NCBI GenBank assembly: GCA_029935275.1 | Contig: JAOZKQ010000035.1 | Coordinates: 1 to 12,351, forward strand | DNA: 12,351 bases | Origin: Bacteroidales bacterium | GTDB taxonomy: Bacteria > Bacteroidota > Bacteroidia > Bacteroidales > VadinHA17 | Direction of reading: 5' to 3' | Shown here: positions 1 through 6,637 of the stretch, piece by piece | Layout: the number at the start of each line of letters is the position of its first letter | Position numbering within the stretch: position 1 is the first letter of the stretch | Translations under genes and position numbers: made by a program | Notes under the pieces: generated by a model | What the model was told of the DNA's origin: nothing | Databases searched by the model: none | The model's input: the letters and a program-made list of their open reading frames with translations, nothing else

Positions 1-60
1 GGGACCTCTAATAATTCCTTTCTTTCAAGAAACAAGGATAATGAATAAGATGCAAACCAT

Positions 61-98
61 AAATATTTTTCAATAGCTAAGGCTATTGAAAAATATTT
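61..98. repeat. Perfect 17-bp stem hairpin inside the left element
   Basis: The left arm aaatatttttcaatagc (61-77) and right arm 82-98 are exact reverse complements around a 4-base loop, taag. On the plus strand the right arm ends in an A/T mix with no clean T run, so it is not a standard intrinsic terminator. It is most likely a structural part of the 1-260 element. Confidence 0.85.
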
Positions 99-142
99 TG
101 GCAAAGTCAGATTGTTTATTATGCTTATTCCCTTTGGGTTGA

Positions 143-226
143 CAGTGTTTTTCATATACTTCTTAATATTTTATTGAATTATCCCGATAGTTCTTCAAAA
201 ATCTTAATCGTCTATGAAAAACACTG
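143..226. repeat. Internal 14-bp inverted repeat (143-156 / 213-226)
   Basis: The sequence cagtgtttttcata at 143-156 is the exact reverse complement of 213-226. The arms are separated by 56 bases of AT-rich sequence. The pair nests within the outer 16-bp inverted repeat of the 1-260 element. It may be the ends of an inner, older element, or a stem of a folded transcript. Confidence 0.75.
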
Positions 227-260
227 ACAATCTTGTGGCGAAGTAATTATTAGAGGTCCC

Positions 261-960
261 CTAAAAACCAAATTCCAAAGGGATGCCCACGTCTGACCTG
301 TTTCGGGCAGGTCCGTCTGGATTATTTGGACAGGCCTTTGGCAGGTACTTGCTATTTGTATTTTAAAAGCAACCCAAAAATAGTAAAATCGAGGGTGGCA
401 GGCAAATGATTGAATCCAGAAAATTGAAAAGCTACAATACCTTAAATACACAATACTTATCAAAGATTCACCCGAAGTTTCATACTTCATATAACACCAG
501 TACCTTAACAAATATTATAGTTATATCTGCCTTATGAAAACTTTCTACTGATTGAATCGTAAAAAACTCAAGGAACAATATTCTGTCAATAAGAAACATT
601 ATATAAAGAGACTAACCTGAATTATTCATGCGTTTAGTTTGATGCAGATGTGAGACGCCTGAACCTGCTGACATAGTTTTCTATTTTAAAGGTTTAGCAA
701 CGAAACAGATGCATTAAAATAAATGCACATTAGGGAAAAATGACAACAATTTAATTTCTATGTGAATAATAATAATTAGTTGAAATATAGATAGATACTG
801 AATTTTTGTTATTTTTCATGAATTAATCAGGCTAAATCAATTGATAGCTGTAACCCTTTAGGAAATAATGAGATATATATTTTAGTTGCGAGTCTCACGT
901 TTCGGAACCTAGATCCCGTAACCTGCAACCATTATATTTATAAGCTTCCTTTAATAATTA
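261..960. other. Long intergenic region upstream of comF, no gene seen
   Basis: About 700 bases with no credible coding frame; a 99-codon minus-strand frame over 212-511 has low-complexity, non-protein-like composition and runs into the inverted-repeat element. Bases 295-313 form a small GC-rich hairpin (gacctg, loop tttcggg, caggtc), followed by related fragments (ggacaggcctttggcaggt) near 328-346. A 6-bp hairpin lies at 710-727 (tgcatt/aatgca). Bases 886-930 hold a GC-richer patch whose ends, gttgc and gcaac, are complementary. These look like degenerate intergenic repeat debris. The comF promoter should lie near the right end, but I could not identify a convincing Bacteroidota TTTG/TAnnTTTG pair. 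Confidence 0.5.
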
Positions 961-1683
961 ATGATTTTTGCTTCGGACAAAGATTCATTTTATATGATAA
1001 GAACCCTGACTGATAATTTTATTAATCTGTTTTATCCCCTCATCTGCCCGGTTTGTGGCACTCAACTTGTACATGGTGAAAAAATAATTTGTACCCATTG
1101 TCTTCTACACATGCCACGTTCAAATTATCATCTTTTTGATGATAACCCGGTTGCCAAAGCATTTTGGGGCCGTGTGAAAATCGAAAGTGCGACAGCGTAT
1201 TTTCTATTTGAAAAGGGGAGCAAATATCAAAAGCTGATTCATAAACTTAAATATAAAGGACAGGAAAATATTGGCCTGGAACTGGGGAGAATGTTCGGTG
1301 ATGTTCTGAAAGAAACAGCTTTTCAACAAATTGATTATATCGTTCCGGTACCTTTACATTTTAAGAAACTTAGAAAAAGGGGCTTTAACCAGAGTGATCT
1401 GATTGCCAGAGGAATGGCGGAAGGAATGGGGAAAAAACAGGACACTAAAACACTTATCCGGCATATTGCAAATCCTACACAAACCCGTAAAACCCGGGTA
1501 GAAAGGTGGGAAAACGTAGAAGGAATTTTTCATCTTAAAAACCCTCAACAATTTAATAATAAACACATTTTACTGGTGGATGATGTATTAACCACAGGAG
1601 CAACGCTTGAGGCCTGTACTGATGCAGTCCTGAAAGCACCGGGTGCAAAAGTAAGTCTTGCGGTATTAGCTTATGCTTTGTAA
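961..1683 (+). CDS. comF: ComF family protein (phosphoribosyltransferase-like, amidophosphoribosyltransferase fold)
   Basis: A 240-residue protein with the full ComF layout. An N-terminal zinc-ribbon-like CxxC pair is formed by Cys29/Cys32 and Cys44/Cys47. A type I phosphoribosyltransferase domain follows, with the conserved VPVPLHFKKLRKRGFNQS block at about 128-145 and the PRPP-binding signature ILLVDDVLTTGAT at about 203-215. The family is named for a competence protein needed for DNA uptake in naturally transformable bacteria. In many other bacteria, including Bacteroidota, the gene is present without the rest of the uptake machinery, so its cellular role here is not settled. The protein is cytosolic, with no signal peptide. 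The start is uncertain: the ATG at 994 (Met12) would give a beginning closer to typical ComF proteins. It is a single gene, with long non-coding spacers on both sides, and length is normal for the family (about 220-245 residues). Confidence 0.93.
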   Translation: MIFASDKDSFYMIRTLTDNFINLFYPLICPVCGTQLVHGEKIICTHCLLHMPRSNYHLFDDNPVAKAFWGRVKIESATAYFLFEKGSKYQKLIHKLKYKGQENIGLELGRMFGDVLKETAFQQIDYIVPVPLHFKKLRKRGFNQSDLIARGMAEGMGKKQDTKTLIRHIANPTQTRKTRVERWENVEGIFHLKNPQQFNNKHILLVDDVLTTGATLEACTDAVLKAPGAKVSLAVLAYAL

Positions 1684-2020
1684 GGAAAAGGGAAAGTCAG
1701 AAGGCAATAAAGAAGAAAGTAAAAAGAAGGCCGAAGTCGGGAGACAGAAGACAGGGATCAGGGAACAGTTAACAAGGAACAGCCAAACAAAAAACCATTA
1801 GTAAAAATAGAAAACTGAAGTCAAATGGAGTTTTTAGTGGTAAATGTTGAGTTGATAAGAAGACCGAAGACGGAAGACAGGAAACAGATCAAAGATCAAT
1901 AAACATGATTTGTGGGCTATGGGTTTACCTGTGTTTATGAGGCTAAAAACAGGGACTGCAAAACAAATTACAATAGAATAAGGTTCATTTAATCCTTATA
2001 CTTTCATATTGCAGCTTTGG
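1684..2020. repeat. Purine-rich spacer with degenerate repeated units
   Basis: This 337-base gap lies between comF (+) and ubiX (-), both of which end into it. It is strongly purine-biased on the plus strand and contains two related blocks: near 1724-1757 (agaaggccgaagtcggga then gacagaagacaggg) and near 1857-1884 (agaagaccgaagacggaa then gacaggaaac). Similar GA-rich units between genes are common in Bacteroidota genomes from my general knowledge. No gene and no clear intrinsic terminator for either flanking gene was found. Confidence 0.5.
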
Positions 2021-2593
2021 CTATTCGGATCCCCACTTGTAAGAGTCAATTTCAAATCCTGCCAGATTTAAAACACGGTCAATTACCGTTTCTAAAGCTT
2101 TTTCCAGATTTGGTGGTTTATTATAGAATGAGGGGGAAGCGGGACAAATGATGCCACCAGCTTCTGTAACTGTTGCCATATTCCGGATATGAATTAAATT
2201 TAATGGCATTTCGCGGGTAACAAGGATCAATTGCTTCATTTCTTTAAGTATTACATCTGCCGACCTGGTAATCAGATCATTCGAAATGCCGGAGGCAATT
2301 CTTCCAAGTGTACCCATAGTACACGGGCAGATGATCATGGTATCAAAACCAGCAGAACCAGAGGCAGAAGGTGCAAATAAATTATCCGGATTATGCAAAC
2401 GGAAAGGTAACTTATCATAATCCGTATTCCCCAGTTCAAATTCCCATACTTCTTTGGCAGTTTCTGAAAAGATCACTTCAAGGGTTTGGATCTGTTTTTT
2501 AAAACGGTTTAATTTATCCAAAAGTATTTTTGCATACAAAGCACCACTTGCTCCTGTAACAGCTACAACTAATTTTTGTTTTTTTTGTATCAT
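2021..2593 (-). CDS. ubiX: UbiX family flavin prenyltransferase
   Basis: A 190-residue flavoprotein of the UbiX/Pad1 family. The family joins a dimethylallyl group to reduced FMN, making prenyl-FMN, the cofactor of UbiD-type decarboxylases. Visible motifs: the FMN-binding loop VTGASGALYA (12-21), the SGSAGFDTMIICPCTMGTLG region (78-97) followed by IASGISNDLITRSADV (99-114), the TREMPLN motif (126-132), and ICPASPSFYN (149-158) near the C-terminus. Length is typical (about 185-200). It is cytosolic with no signal peptide. It is the last gene of a minus-strand cluster, starting 6 bases after the stop of the outer-membrane protein gene, so it is probably co-transcribed with it. No UbiD partner lies in the window; in menaquinone makers the partner decarboxylase is often encoded elsewhere. 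Confidence 0.95.
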   Translation of the reverse strand: MIQKKQKLVVAVTGASGALYAKILLDKLNRFKKQIQTLEVIFSETAKEVWEFELGNTDYDKLPFRLHNPDNLFAPSASGSAGFDTMIICPCTMGTLGRIASGISNDLITRSADVILKEMKQLILVTREMPLNLIHIRNMATVTEAGGIICPASPSFYNKPPNLEKALETVIDRVLNLAGFEIDSYKWGSE

Positions 2594-2599
2594 CTTAAA

Positions 2600-3211
2600 C
2601 TAATTTTTCCCGAAACGAACTAATAAAATAAATTCAAGCACCTTATTACTTTGCCCTTTGTTTGAGTAGTAAGTGCCTCCCCCGGCATGCTCCCTTATTG
2701 GTAGTAATGAATAAGAAAACCGGACATTGAATTTAAACCTTTCAAAAAAACTATATCCCACTCCAACCGATCCGCTTAATTCAAATTTATTAAAAGGTTT
2801 GGAATCCGGCATCACTCCCTGTTCATTTTTTTCTACAGATTTTATTAAATACCCAAATCCCGGTCCGGCTTCAAGGCTAAGATTTTTAATTACTTCATAT
2901 TGAAATAAAACTGGCATTTCGATATAATGAAGCCTCAGGTCGTATAAGAATGTGTATCCATAATTTTTCGGATTCCCATTGGTACTTCCCTTGCCAATAT
3001 ATTTTATTTCTATTTGACCACTCATTTTTTTCTTAAAATCTCGCTGAACAAAAACCCCAAGGATTAAGCCCGCCTTATTAAAGCCACCATAACTATCCCC
3101 ATCAACCTGGGTGGCACTTATTCCTGTAAGTATTCCTCCTTTAAAATCCTGAGAATAAGCAATAGCTAATACTCCAACAAAAAACATGCTGAATATTAAA
3201 GATTTTTTCAT
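2600..3211 (-). CDS. PorT-like outer-membrane beta-barrel protein
   Basis: A 203-residue exported protein. Residues 1-20 form a classical signal peptide (MKKSLIFSMFFVGVLAIAYS) with probable cleavage before Gln21. The mature part consists of alternating amphipathic strands typical of the small 'outer membrane protein beta-barrel' (PorT-like) family of Bacteroidota: a GILTGISATQVDGD opening, the QIEIKYIGKGS and LHYIEMPVLFQYEV strands (the YIEMP/LP pattern is characteristic), GPGFGYLIK, then SGSVGVGYSF and a C-terminal strand LEFILLVRFGKN. Its start codon overlaps the stop of the upstream sirtuin gene by 4 bases (ATGA), and ubiX begins 6 bases downstream. The specific function is unknown; PorT itself acts in type IX secretion, but this short, generic family member should not be assumed to do so. 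Confidence 0.85.
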   Translation of the reverse strand: MKKSLIFSMFFVGVLAIAYSQDFKGGILTGISATQVDGDSYGGFNKAGLILGVFVQRDFKKKMSGQIEIKYIGKGSTNGNPKNYGYTFLYDLRLHYIEMPVLFQYEVIKNLSLEAGPGFGYLIKSVEKNEQGVMPDSKPFNKFELSGSVGVGYSFFERFKFNVRFSYSLLPIREHAGGGTYYSNKGQSNKVLEFILLVRFGKN

Positions 3212-3903
3212 TTTTTGTTGTCATTTTCCAATAACAATTGTGCCAAAACTTCAACACCCTTCCCTGCACCTTCCTGAATAAGTTTTAAGTTTGGCAGACT
3301 GGCATTAACAGGGTTTGGATCAATAAGGTAAACTGGTACTTCCCCGGAAAGATAATCAACTAATCCTGCAGCAGGATAAACATTTAATGAAGTACCAACA
3401 ATTACAAATAAATCAGCATTTTGCACAATGGGTACAGCTTCTTCAATAGCTGGGACAGCCTCACCAAACCAAACAATATGTGGTCTCAATTGCGATCCTT
3501 TTTCACAATTGTCACCCTCCTTCAATTCCCAGCCATCCAACTCATAAACCAGCAAAGGATCAAAGGTACTTCGTACTTTTTTTAACTCCCCATGTAAATG
3601 CAGGATATTTGTACTTCCGGCCCTTTCATGCAAATCATCCACATTTTGGGTAATAATTTGAACCTTAAAATATTTTTCCAGCATTGCCAGGCCCAGGTGG
3701 CCATTATTGGGTTCAACCTCATAAAGTTGTTTTCTCCTTTCATTATAAAATCTTAAAACCAGGGCCCTGTTATTATCCCAGGCAACCGGGCTGGCCACCT
3801 CAGTAACATCATATTCTTCCCACAAACCACCCATATCACGAAAGGTTTTCAAACCACTTTCAGCACTCATACCTGCACCTGTAAGGACAACCAGATTCTT
3901 CAT
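3208..3903 (-). CDS. cobB: Sirtuin, NAD-dependent protein deacylase (SIR2 family, class III-like)
   Basis: A 231-residue sirtuin that removes acyl groups from protein lysines using NAD+. NAD-binding motifs: GAGMSAESGLKTFRD (9-23) and TQNVDDLHERAGS (85-97). The catalytic base is His104 in LHLHGEL. The pair Tyr53 and Arg56 in FYNERR matches the YxxR pocket of class III sirtuins (SIRT5, E. coli CobB), which favours negatively charged acyl groups such as succinyl. GTSLNVYPAAGL (170-181) and YLIDPNPVN (192-200) complete the Rossmann fold. The zinc-binding region is atypical: between residues 105 and 140 there is only one cysteine (Cys133, in CEKGSQLRPH), so the usual four-cysteine site is absent. 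I believe this is shared by other Bacteroidota homologues. It is the first gene of the sirtuin, outer-membrane protein, ubiX cluster. The substrate preference is inferred, not shown. Confidence 0.93.
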   Translation of the reverse strand: MKNLVVLTGAGMSAESGLKTFRDMGGLWEEYDVTEVASPVAWDNNRALVLRFYNERRKQLYEVEPNNGHLGLAMLEKYFKVQIITQNVDDLHERAGSTNILHLHGELKKVRSTFDPLLVYELDGWELKEGDNCEKGSQLRPHIVWFGEAVPAIEEAVPIVQNADLFVIVGTSLNVYPAAGLVDYLSGEVPVYLIDPNPVNASLPNLKLIQEGAGKGVEVLAQLLLENDNKK

Positions 3904-4309
3904 GTTTTTCTAATTTATATCTGTTTTATTATCATCGTTTTTGTTTTGTCACTATTTCTCCTTCAACAACCCGACCGTCCAGGCGGAGCTCAGGAATACA
4001 GGTAAAAACACCTGCCTTCACCTAAACTAAAGAGTTTGTCTAAAAAGTCCAACTTCTGCGTTGTTGCTTTGAATTTGAACTTTCCAGTTCAAACTCCCGA
4101 CTTTATGGGCAGACACTTAGTGCCTGGTTATTTTCCCATTTCCCATGAATCATGTTTCTCCCTAATTATTAAGTCAATATAAGTAAAATATTTTAATAGT
4201 AAATTCATATCATCTATTAAGATCAATACTAAAATAAATTTTCTAATTTAGTAAAAAAGATACAGCTGTCTTAAGTCACAGATAATCAGCATAAACATTT
4301 CTTTTTTAT
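3904..4309. other. Divergent intergenic region between sirtuin cluster and dnaG
   Basis: This 406-base region must hold the minus-strand promoter of the sirtuin cluster and the plus-strand promoter of dnaG. Bases 3970-4020 are a GC-rich patch with a small inverted repeat (caggt 3999-4003, acctg 4010-4014). Bases 4034-4116 hold an imperfect palindromic element described separately. From about 4150 to 4309 the DNA is very AT-rich, a likely dnaG promoter zone, but no motif stood out. No gene is visible. Confidence 0.5.
4034..4116. repeat. Imperfect palindromic intergenic element
   Basis: The outer arms aaagtc (4044-4049) and gacttt (4099-4104) are complementary, as are tgtct (4037-4041) and agaca (4111-4115), giving an interrupted outer stem. 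An inner hairpin has 7-bp perfect arms tttgaac (4074-4080) and gttcaaa (4087-4093) around the loop tttcca. The right end, read on the minus strand (tctgcccataaagtc), matches 13 of 15 bases at 6266-6280 after dnaG, suggesting that both are copies or remnants of the same dispersed repeat family. Confidence 0.55.
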
Positions 4310-6259
4310 ATGATTGATCACGCCACAATAAGCAAAATTATCGATGCATCGGAAATTATCGATGTAATTCAGGATTTTGTGTCTTTGAAAAAAAGAGGTG
4401 TAAATTATCTGGGATTATGTCCGTTTCATAATGAAAAAACCCCCTCATTTACAGTTTCACCAGCAAAAGGTATTTATAAATGCTTTGGCTGTGGAAGAGG
4501 AGGAAATTCTGTGAACTTTGTGATGGAGCATGAGCACCTGACTTATCCCGAAGCTTTAAAATACCTGGCGAAAAAATACCATATTGAAGTTGTAGAAAAA
4601 GAAAGAACACAAGAGGAAATACAACAGCAGAACGAAAGAGAAAGTATGCTGGTGGTTCTTTCATATGCACAAAAATACTTTGAAGAAACCCTTTTTCATA
4701 ATGATGAAGGAATTTCTATTGGCCTTACTTATTTTAAAGAAAGAGGATTCCGGCAGGAAATACTTAAAAAATTTGGGGTTGGTTACTCCCCAGAGCAAAG
4801 AGATGCTTTTACAAAGAATGCATTGAGTGCCGGATACAAACTGGATTTTCTTACAAAAACAGGAATGAGTATTGCCAGGGAAAACTATAAGTTTGACCGT
4901 TTTCATGGCCGGGTTATTTTTCCTATTCATAGCTTGTCGGGTCAGGTAATCGGGTTTGGGGGGCGAATACTTAAAACAGATGCCAAAGCTGCAAAATACC
5001 TGAATTCACCGGAAACAGAAGTTTATCATAAGAGCCGTGCATTATATGGCATTTATCAGGCTAAAAGCTCAATCGTTTCAAATAATAAGTGTTATCTGGT
5101 TGAAGGCTATACCGATGTACTCTCCCTGCATCAGGTGGGAATTGAAAATGTAGTAGCCTCATCGGGTACTGCCTTAACACCTGACCAGATTCGTTTAATA
5201 AAACGCTTCACTCCATTTATCACCATTATATTTGATGGTGACGAAGCTGGCCTCAAGGCTTCCCTTCGTGGTATTGATCTGATTCTTGAAGAAGGGCTAA
5301 ATGTGCAAATTGTTGTTCTGCCTGATGGTGAAGATCCTGATTCATATTCAAAAAAATTAAGTACCACTGAATTTATAGAGTTTATAGATAAGAATTCTAA
5401 AGATTTCATAAAATTTAAAACTGAGCTTCTTGTTAAAGATGCTGAAAAAGACCCTGTTAAAAAGGCAAACCTAATCAAGGATATTGTAAAATCTATTTCT
5501 GTAATCCCGGATGGTATAACCCGTAGTGTATATTTGAAAGAATGTAGCTCATTACTAAATTCAGATGAGAAAATCCTGTATTTTGAAATGAACAAAATCA
5601 GGCGAAAAAGCAATGAACAAAAGTATAGAAATTCGGGCTACAGGGAGCAGTTGCCACCACCTGTTACCCCTGTTCAGCAACAGGCTGAAACTGAAATATA
5701 CTCAGATACAGAAGCACAGGAAAGGGAGATTATTCGCTTGTTATTACAATATGGTCAAAAAGAATTATTTGAAGTAATGGGAGAAGATGAAGAAGCTAAA
5801 TATATCTCTGTTGACGAGTTCATTATTTCAGAACTTAATATTGATGAGCTTATACTTAAAAACAAATTATATCAGCACATATTAGAACTATATTCTTCTT
5901 ATTTGAGTAAAGGAATTTCTCCTGATGAAAAGATGTTTATTAATCACGAGGAGCACCAAATACGGGAGTTAAGCGCCCTTTTACTAGCCCCTACTTACAA
6001 TTTAAGCAAAATCTGGAAAAAACATGACAATTTCATTGAAACAGAAGAAATGAAGTTAAAGGAAATTATTCCGGAAACTTTGTATGCTTTTAAGAATAAA
6101 AAAGTAATTGAAGCTACACGCGAACTTGAAATAAACCTCAAAAAAGCTGTAAACAATAACAATCTTGAAGAAATATTAGCTATACAGGAGAGAATTATGA
6201 ACCTGAACATCCTGAAAAAGGAACTTGCTAAAAACCTGGGAGACCGGACAATAATTTAA
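4310..6259 (+). CDS. dnaG: DNA primase DnaG
   Basis: A 649-residue bacterial primase that synthesises RNA primers for the replisome together with the replicative helicase DnaB. The N-terminal CHC2 zinc domain has ligands Cys37, His40, Cys58 and Cys61 (LCPFHNEKTPSF, then YKCFGCGRGG). The RNA-polymerase core carries the RFHGRVIFPI (197-206), GFGGRIL (215-221) and KYLNSPET (229-236) motifs. The Toprim domain has the catalytic Glu265 in VEGYTDV and the metal-binding aspartates of FDGDEAG (308-314), plus LPDGEDPDSY (337-346). The C-terminal part from about 450 on is weakly conserved and should be the helicase-interacting domain. The start at MIDHATISKIIDASEIIDVI is typical for the phylum. It appears monocistronic, with intergenic palindromic elements on both sides. 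It is a core replication gene, so the left half of the window is stable chromosome. Confidence 0.97.
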   Translation: MIDHATISKIIDASEIIDVIQDFVSLKKRGVNYLGLCPFHNEKTPSFTVSPAKGIYKCFGCGRGGNSVNFVMEHEHLTYPEALKYLAKKYHIEVVEKERTQEEIQQQNERESMLVVLSYAQKYFEETLFHNDEGISIGLTYFKERGFRQEILKKFGVGYSPEQRDAFTKNALSAGYKLDFLTKTGMSIARENYKFDRFHGRVIFPIHSLSGQVIGFGGRILKTDAKAAKYLNSPETEVYHKSRALYGIYQAKSSIVSNNKCYLVEGYTDVLSLHQVGIENVVASSGTALTPDQIRLIKRFTPFITIIFDGDEAGLKASLRGIDLILEEGLNVQIVVLPDGEDPDSYSKKLSTTEFIEFIDKNSKDFIKFKTELLVKDAEKDPVKKANLIKDIVKSISVIPDGITRSVYLKECSSLLNSDEKILYFEMNKIRRKSNEQKYRNSGYREQLPPPVTPVQQQAETEIYSDTEAQEREIIRLLLQYGQKELFEVMGEDEEAKYISVDEFIISELNIDELILKNKLYQHILELYSSYLSKGISPDEKMFINHEEHQIRELSALLLAPTYNLSKIWKKHDNFIETEEMKLKEIIPETLYAFKNKKVIEATRELEINLKKAVNNNNLEEILAIQERIMNLNILKKELAKNLGDRTII

Positions 6260-6263
6260 TTAG

Positions 6264-6412
6264 TACCTGTCCATAAAGTCTGCTATCTTTGACTTGCCCC
6301 ACCGTCCTTTCCGTCACTAAGCTATAAGGGTGTGCGGTCTCAAGCCATTGTCCGCCGTACTTTGTACAAAGGAAGGCGAGGCTTGACACAGAACTTTCTG
6401 CATCAAACACCT
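6264..6412. repeat. Imperfect palindromic element downstream of dnaG
   Basis: Bases 6286-6310 and 6368-6392 form an imperfect inverted repeat, 18 of 25 positions complementary. Near the centre-right is a 12-bp perfect palindrome, ctttgtacaaag (6360-6371). The left edge (cctgtccataaagtc, 6266-6280) matches the end of the 4034-4116 element on the opposite strand. The block is GC-richer than its surroundings and has no coding frame worth calling. It may be a decayed MITE or a palindromic repeat that also acts as a dnaG transcript end; there is no T-run of the kind seen in a standard terminator. Confidence 0.5.
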
Positions 6413-6637
6413 GAGTTTAAAGAGGACCCTAACTTGAGTCAACCAAAAAAATTCTGGTTTTATAATATTTATGCAAAAATTATCATTTTGTGATTTATTG
6501 GTTTTGCAAAAAACCCAAATTTACCAAACTATTGTTAACCAAAATCTTGTATAATAACAACATTTTCAGCATTTTTGTCAAAACACATAAATTTGAACCC
6601 TTTATTCACAATGGCTCAATTGTCAAAAATTAATAAA
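6413..6637. other. AT-rich leader of the first lipoprotein gene
   Basis: No gene is seen. The stretch is very AT-rich and holds a small inverted repeat (ggtttt 6500-6505, aaaacc 6510-6515). TATAAT occurs at 6550-6555, but no well-spaced upstream box was found, so I do not call a promoter. A TTG at 6575 and an ATG at 6611 are in frame with the lipoprotein gene and are possible alternative starts. Confidence 0.4.

Larger units (their letters stand above)
1..260. mobile_element. MITE-like non-coding element with 16-bp terminal inverted repeats
   Basis: The first 16 bases (gggacctctaataatt) and bases 245-260 are exact reverse complements. Inside lie a perfect 17-bp hairpin (61-98) and a second inverted pair (143-156 with 213-226), so either strand could fold into a branched structure. 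No convincing coding frame is present. Short size, perfect ends and no transposase fit a miniature inverted-repeat transposable element. The end sequence loosely resembles IS5/IS1182-type termini from memory, which is a weak inference. Because the left repeat begins at base 1, the left target-site duplication cannot be examined and the repeat could extend further left. An alternative is an invertible segment, since Bacteroidota use inverted repeats of this size for phase-variable promoters, but no inverted promoter or recombinase gene is evident here. Confidence 0.6.

Noticed and set aside
139..160. TTGACA and TATACT resembling a sigma-70 promoter in the left element
   Set aside because: The boxes are only 10 bases apart, far short of the usual 16-18, and Bacteroidota use a different consensus.
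212..511. 99-codon minus-strand open frame
   Set aside because: It overlaps the inverted-repeat element and GC-rich hairpin debris, has no recognisable domain and has a composition unlike a real protein. No neighbour or start signal supports it.
5131..5613. 160-codon frame antisense to dnaG
   Set aside because: It lies wholly within the conserved Toprim and core region of dnaG. Its serine-, isoleucine- and phenylalanine-rich translation is what antisense of such coding DNA gives.
6532..6555. TTGTTA and TATAAT upstream of the first lipoprotein gene
   Set aside because: The spacing is 12 bases and the motif is not the Bacteroidota type; AT-rich DNA gives such matches by chance.
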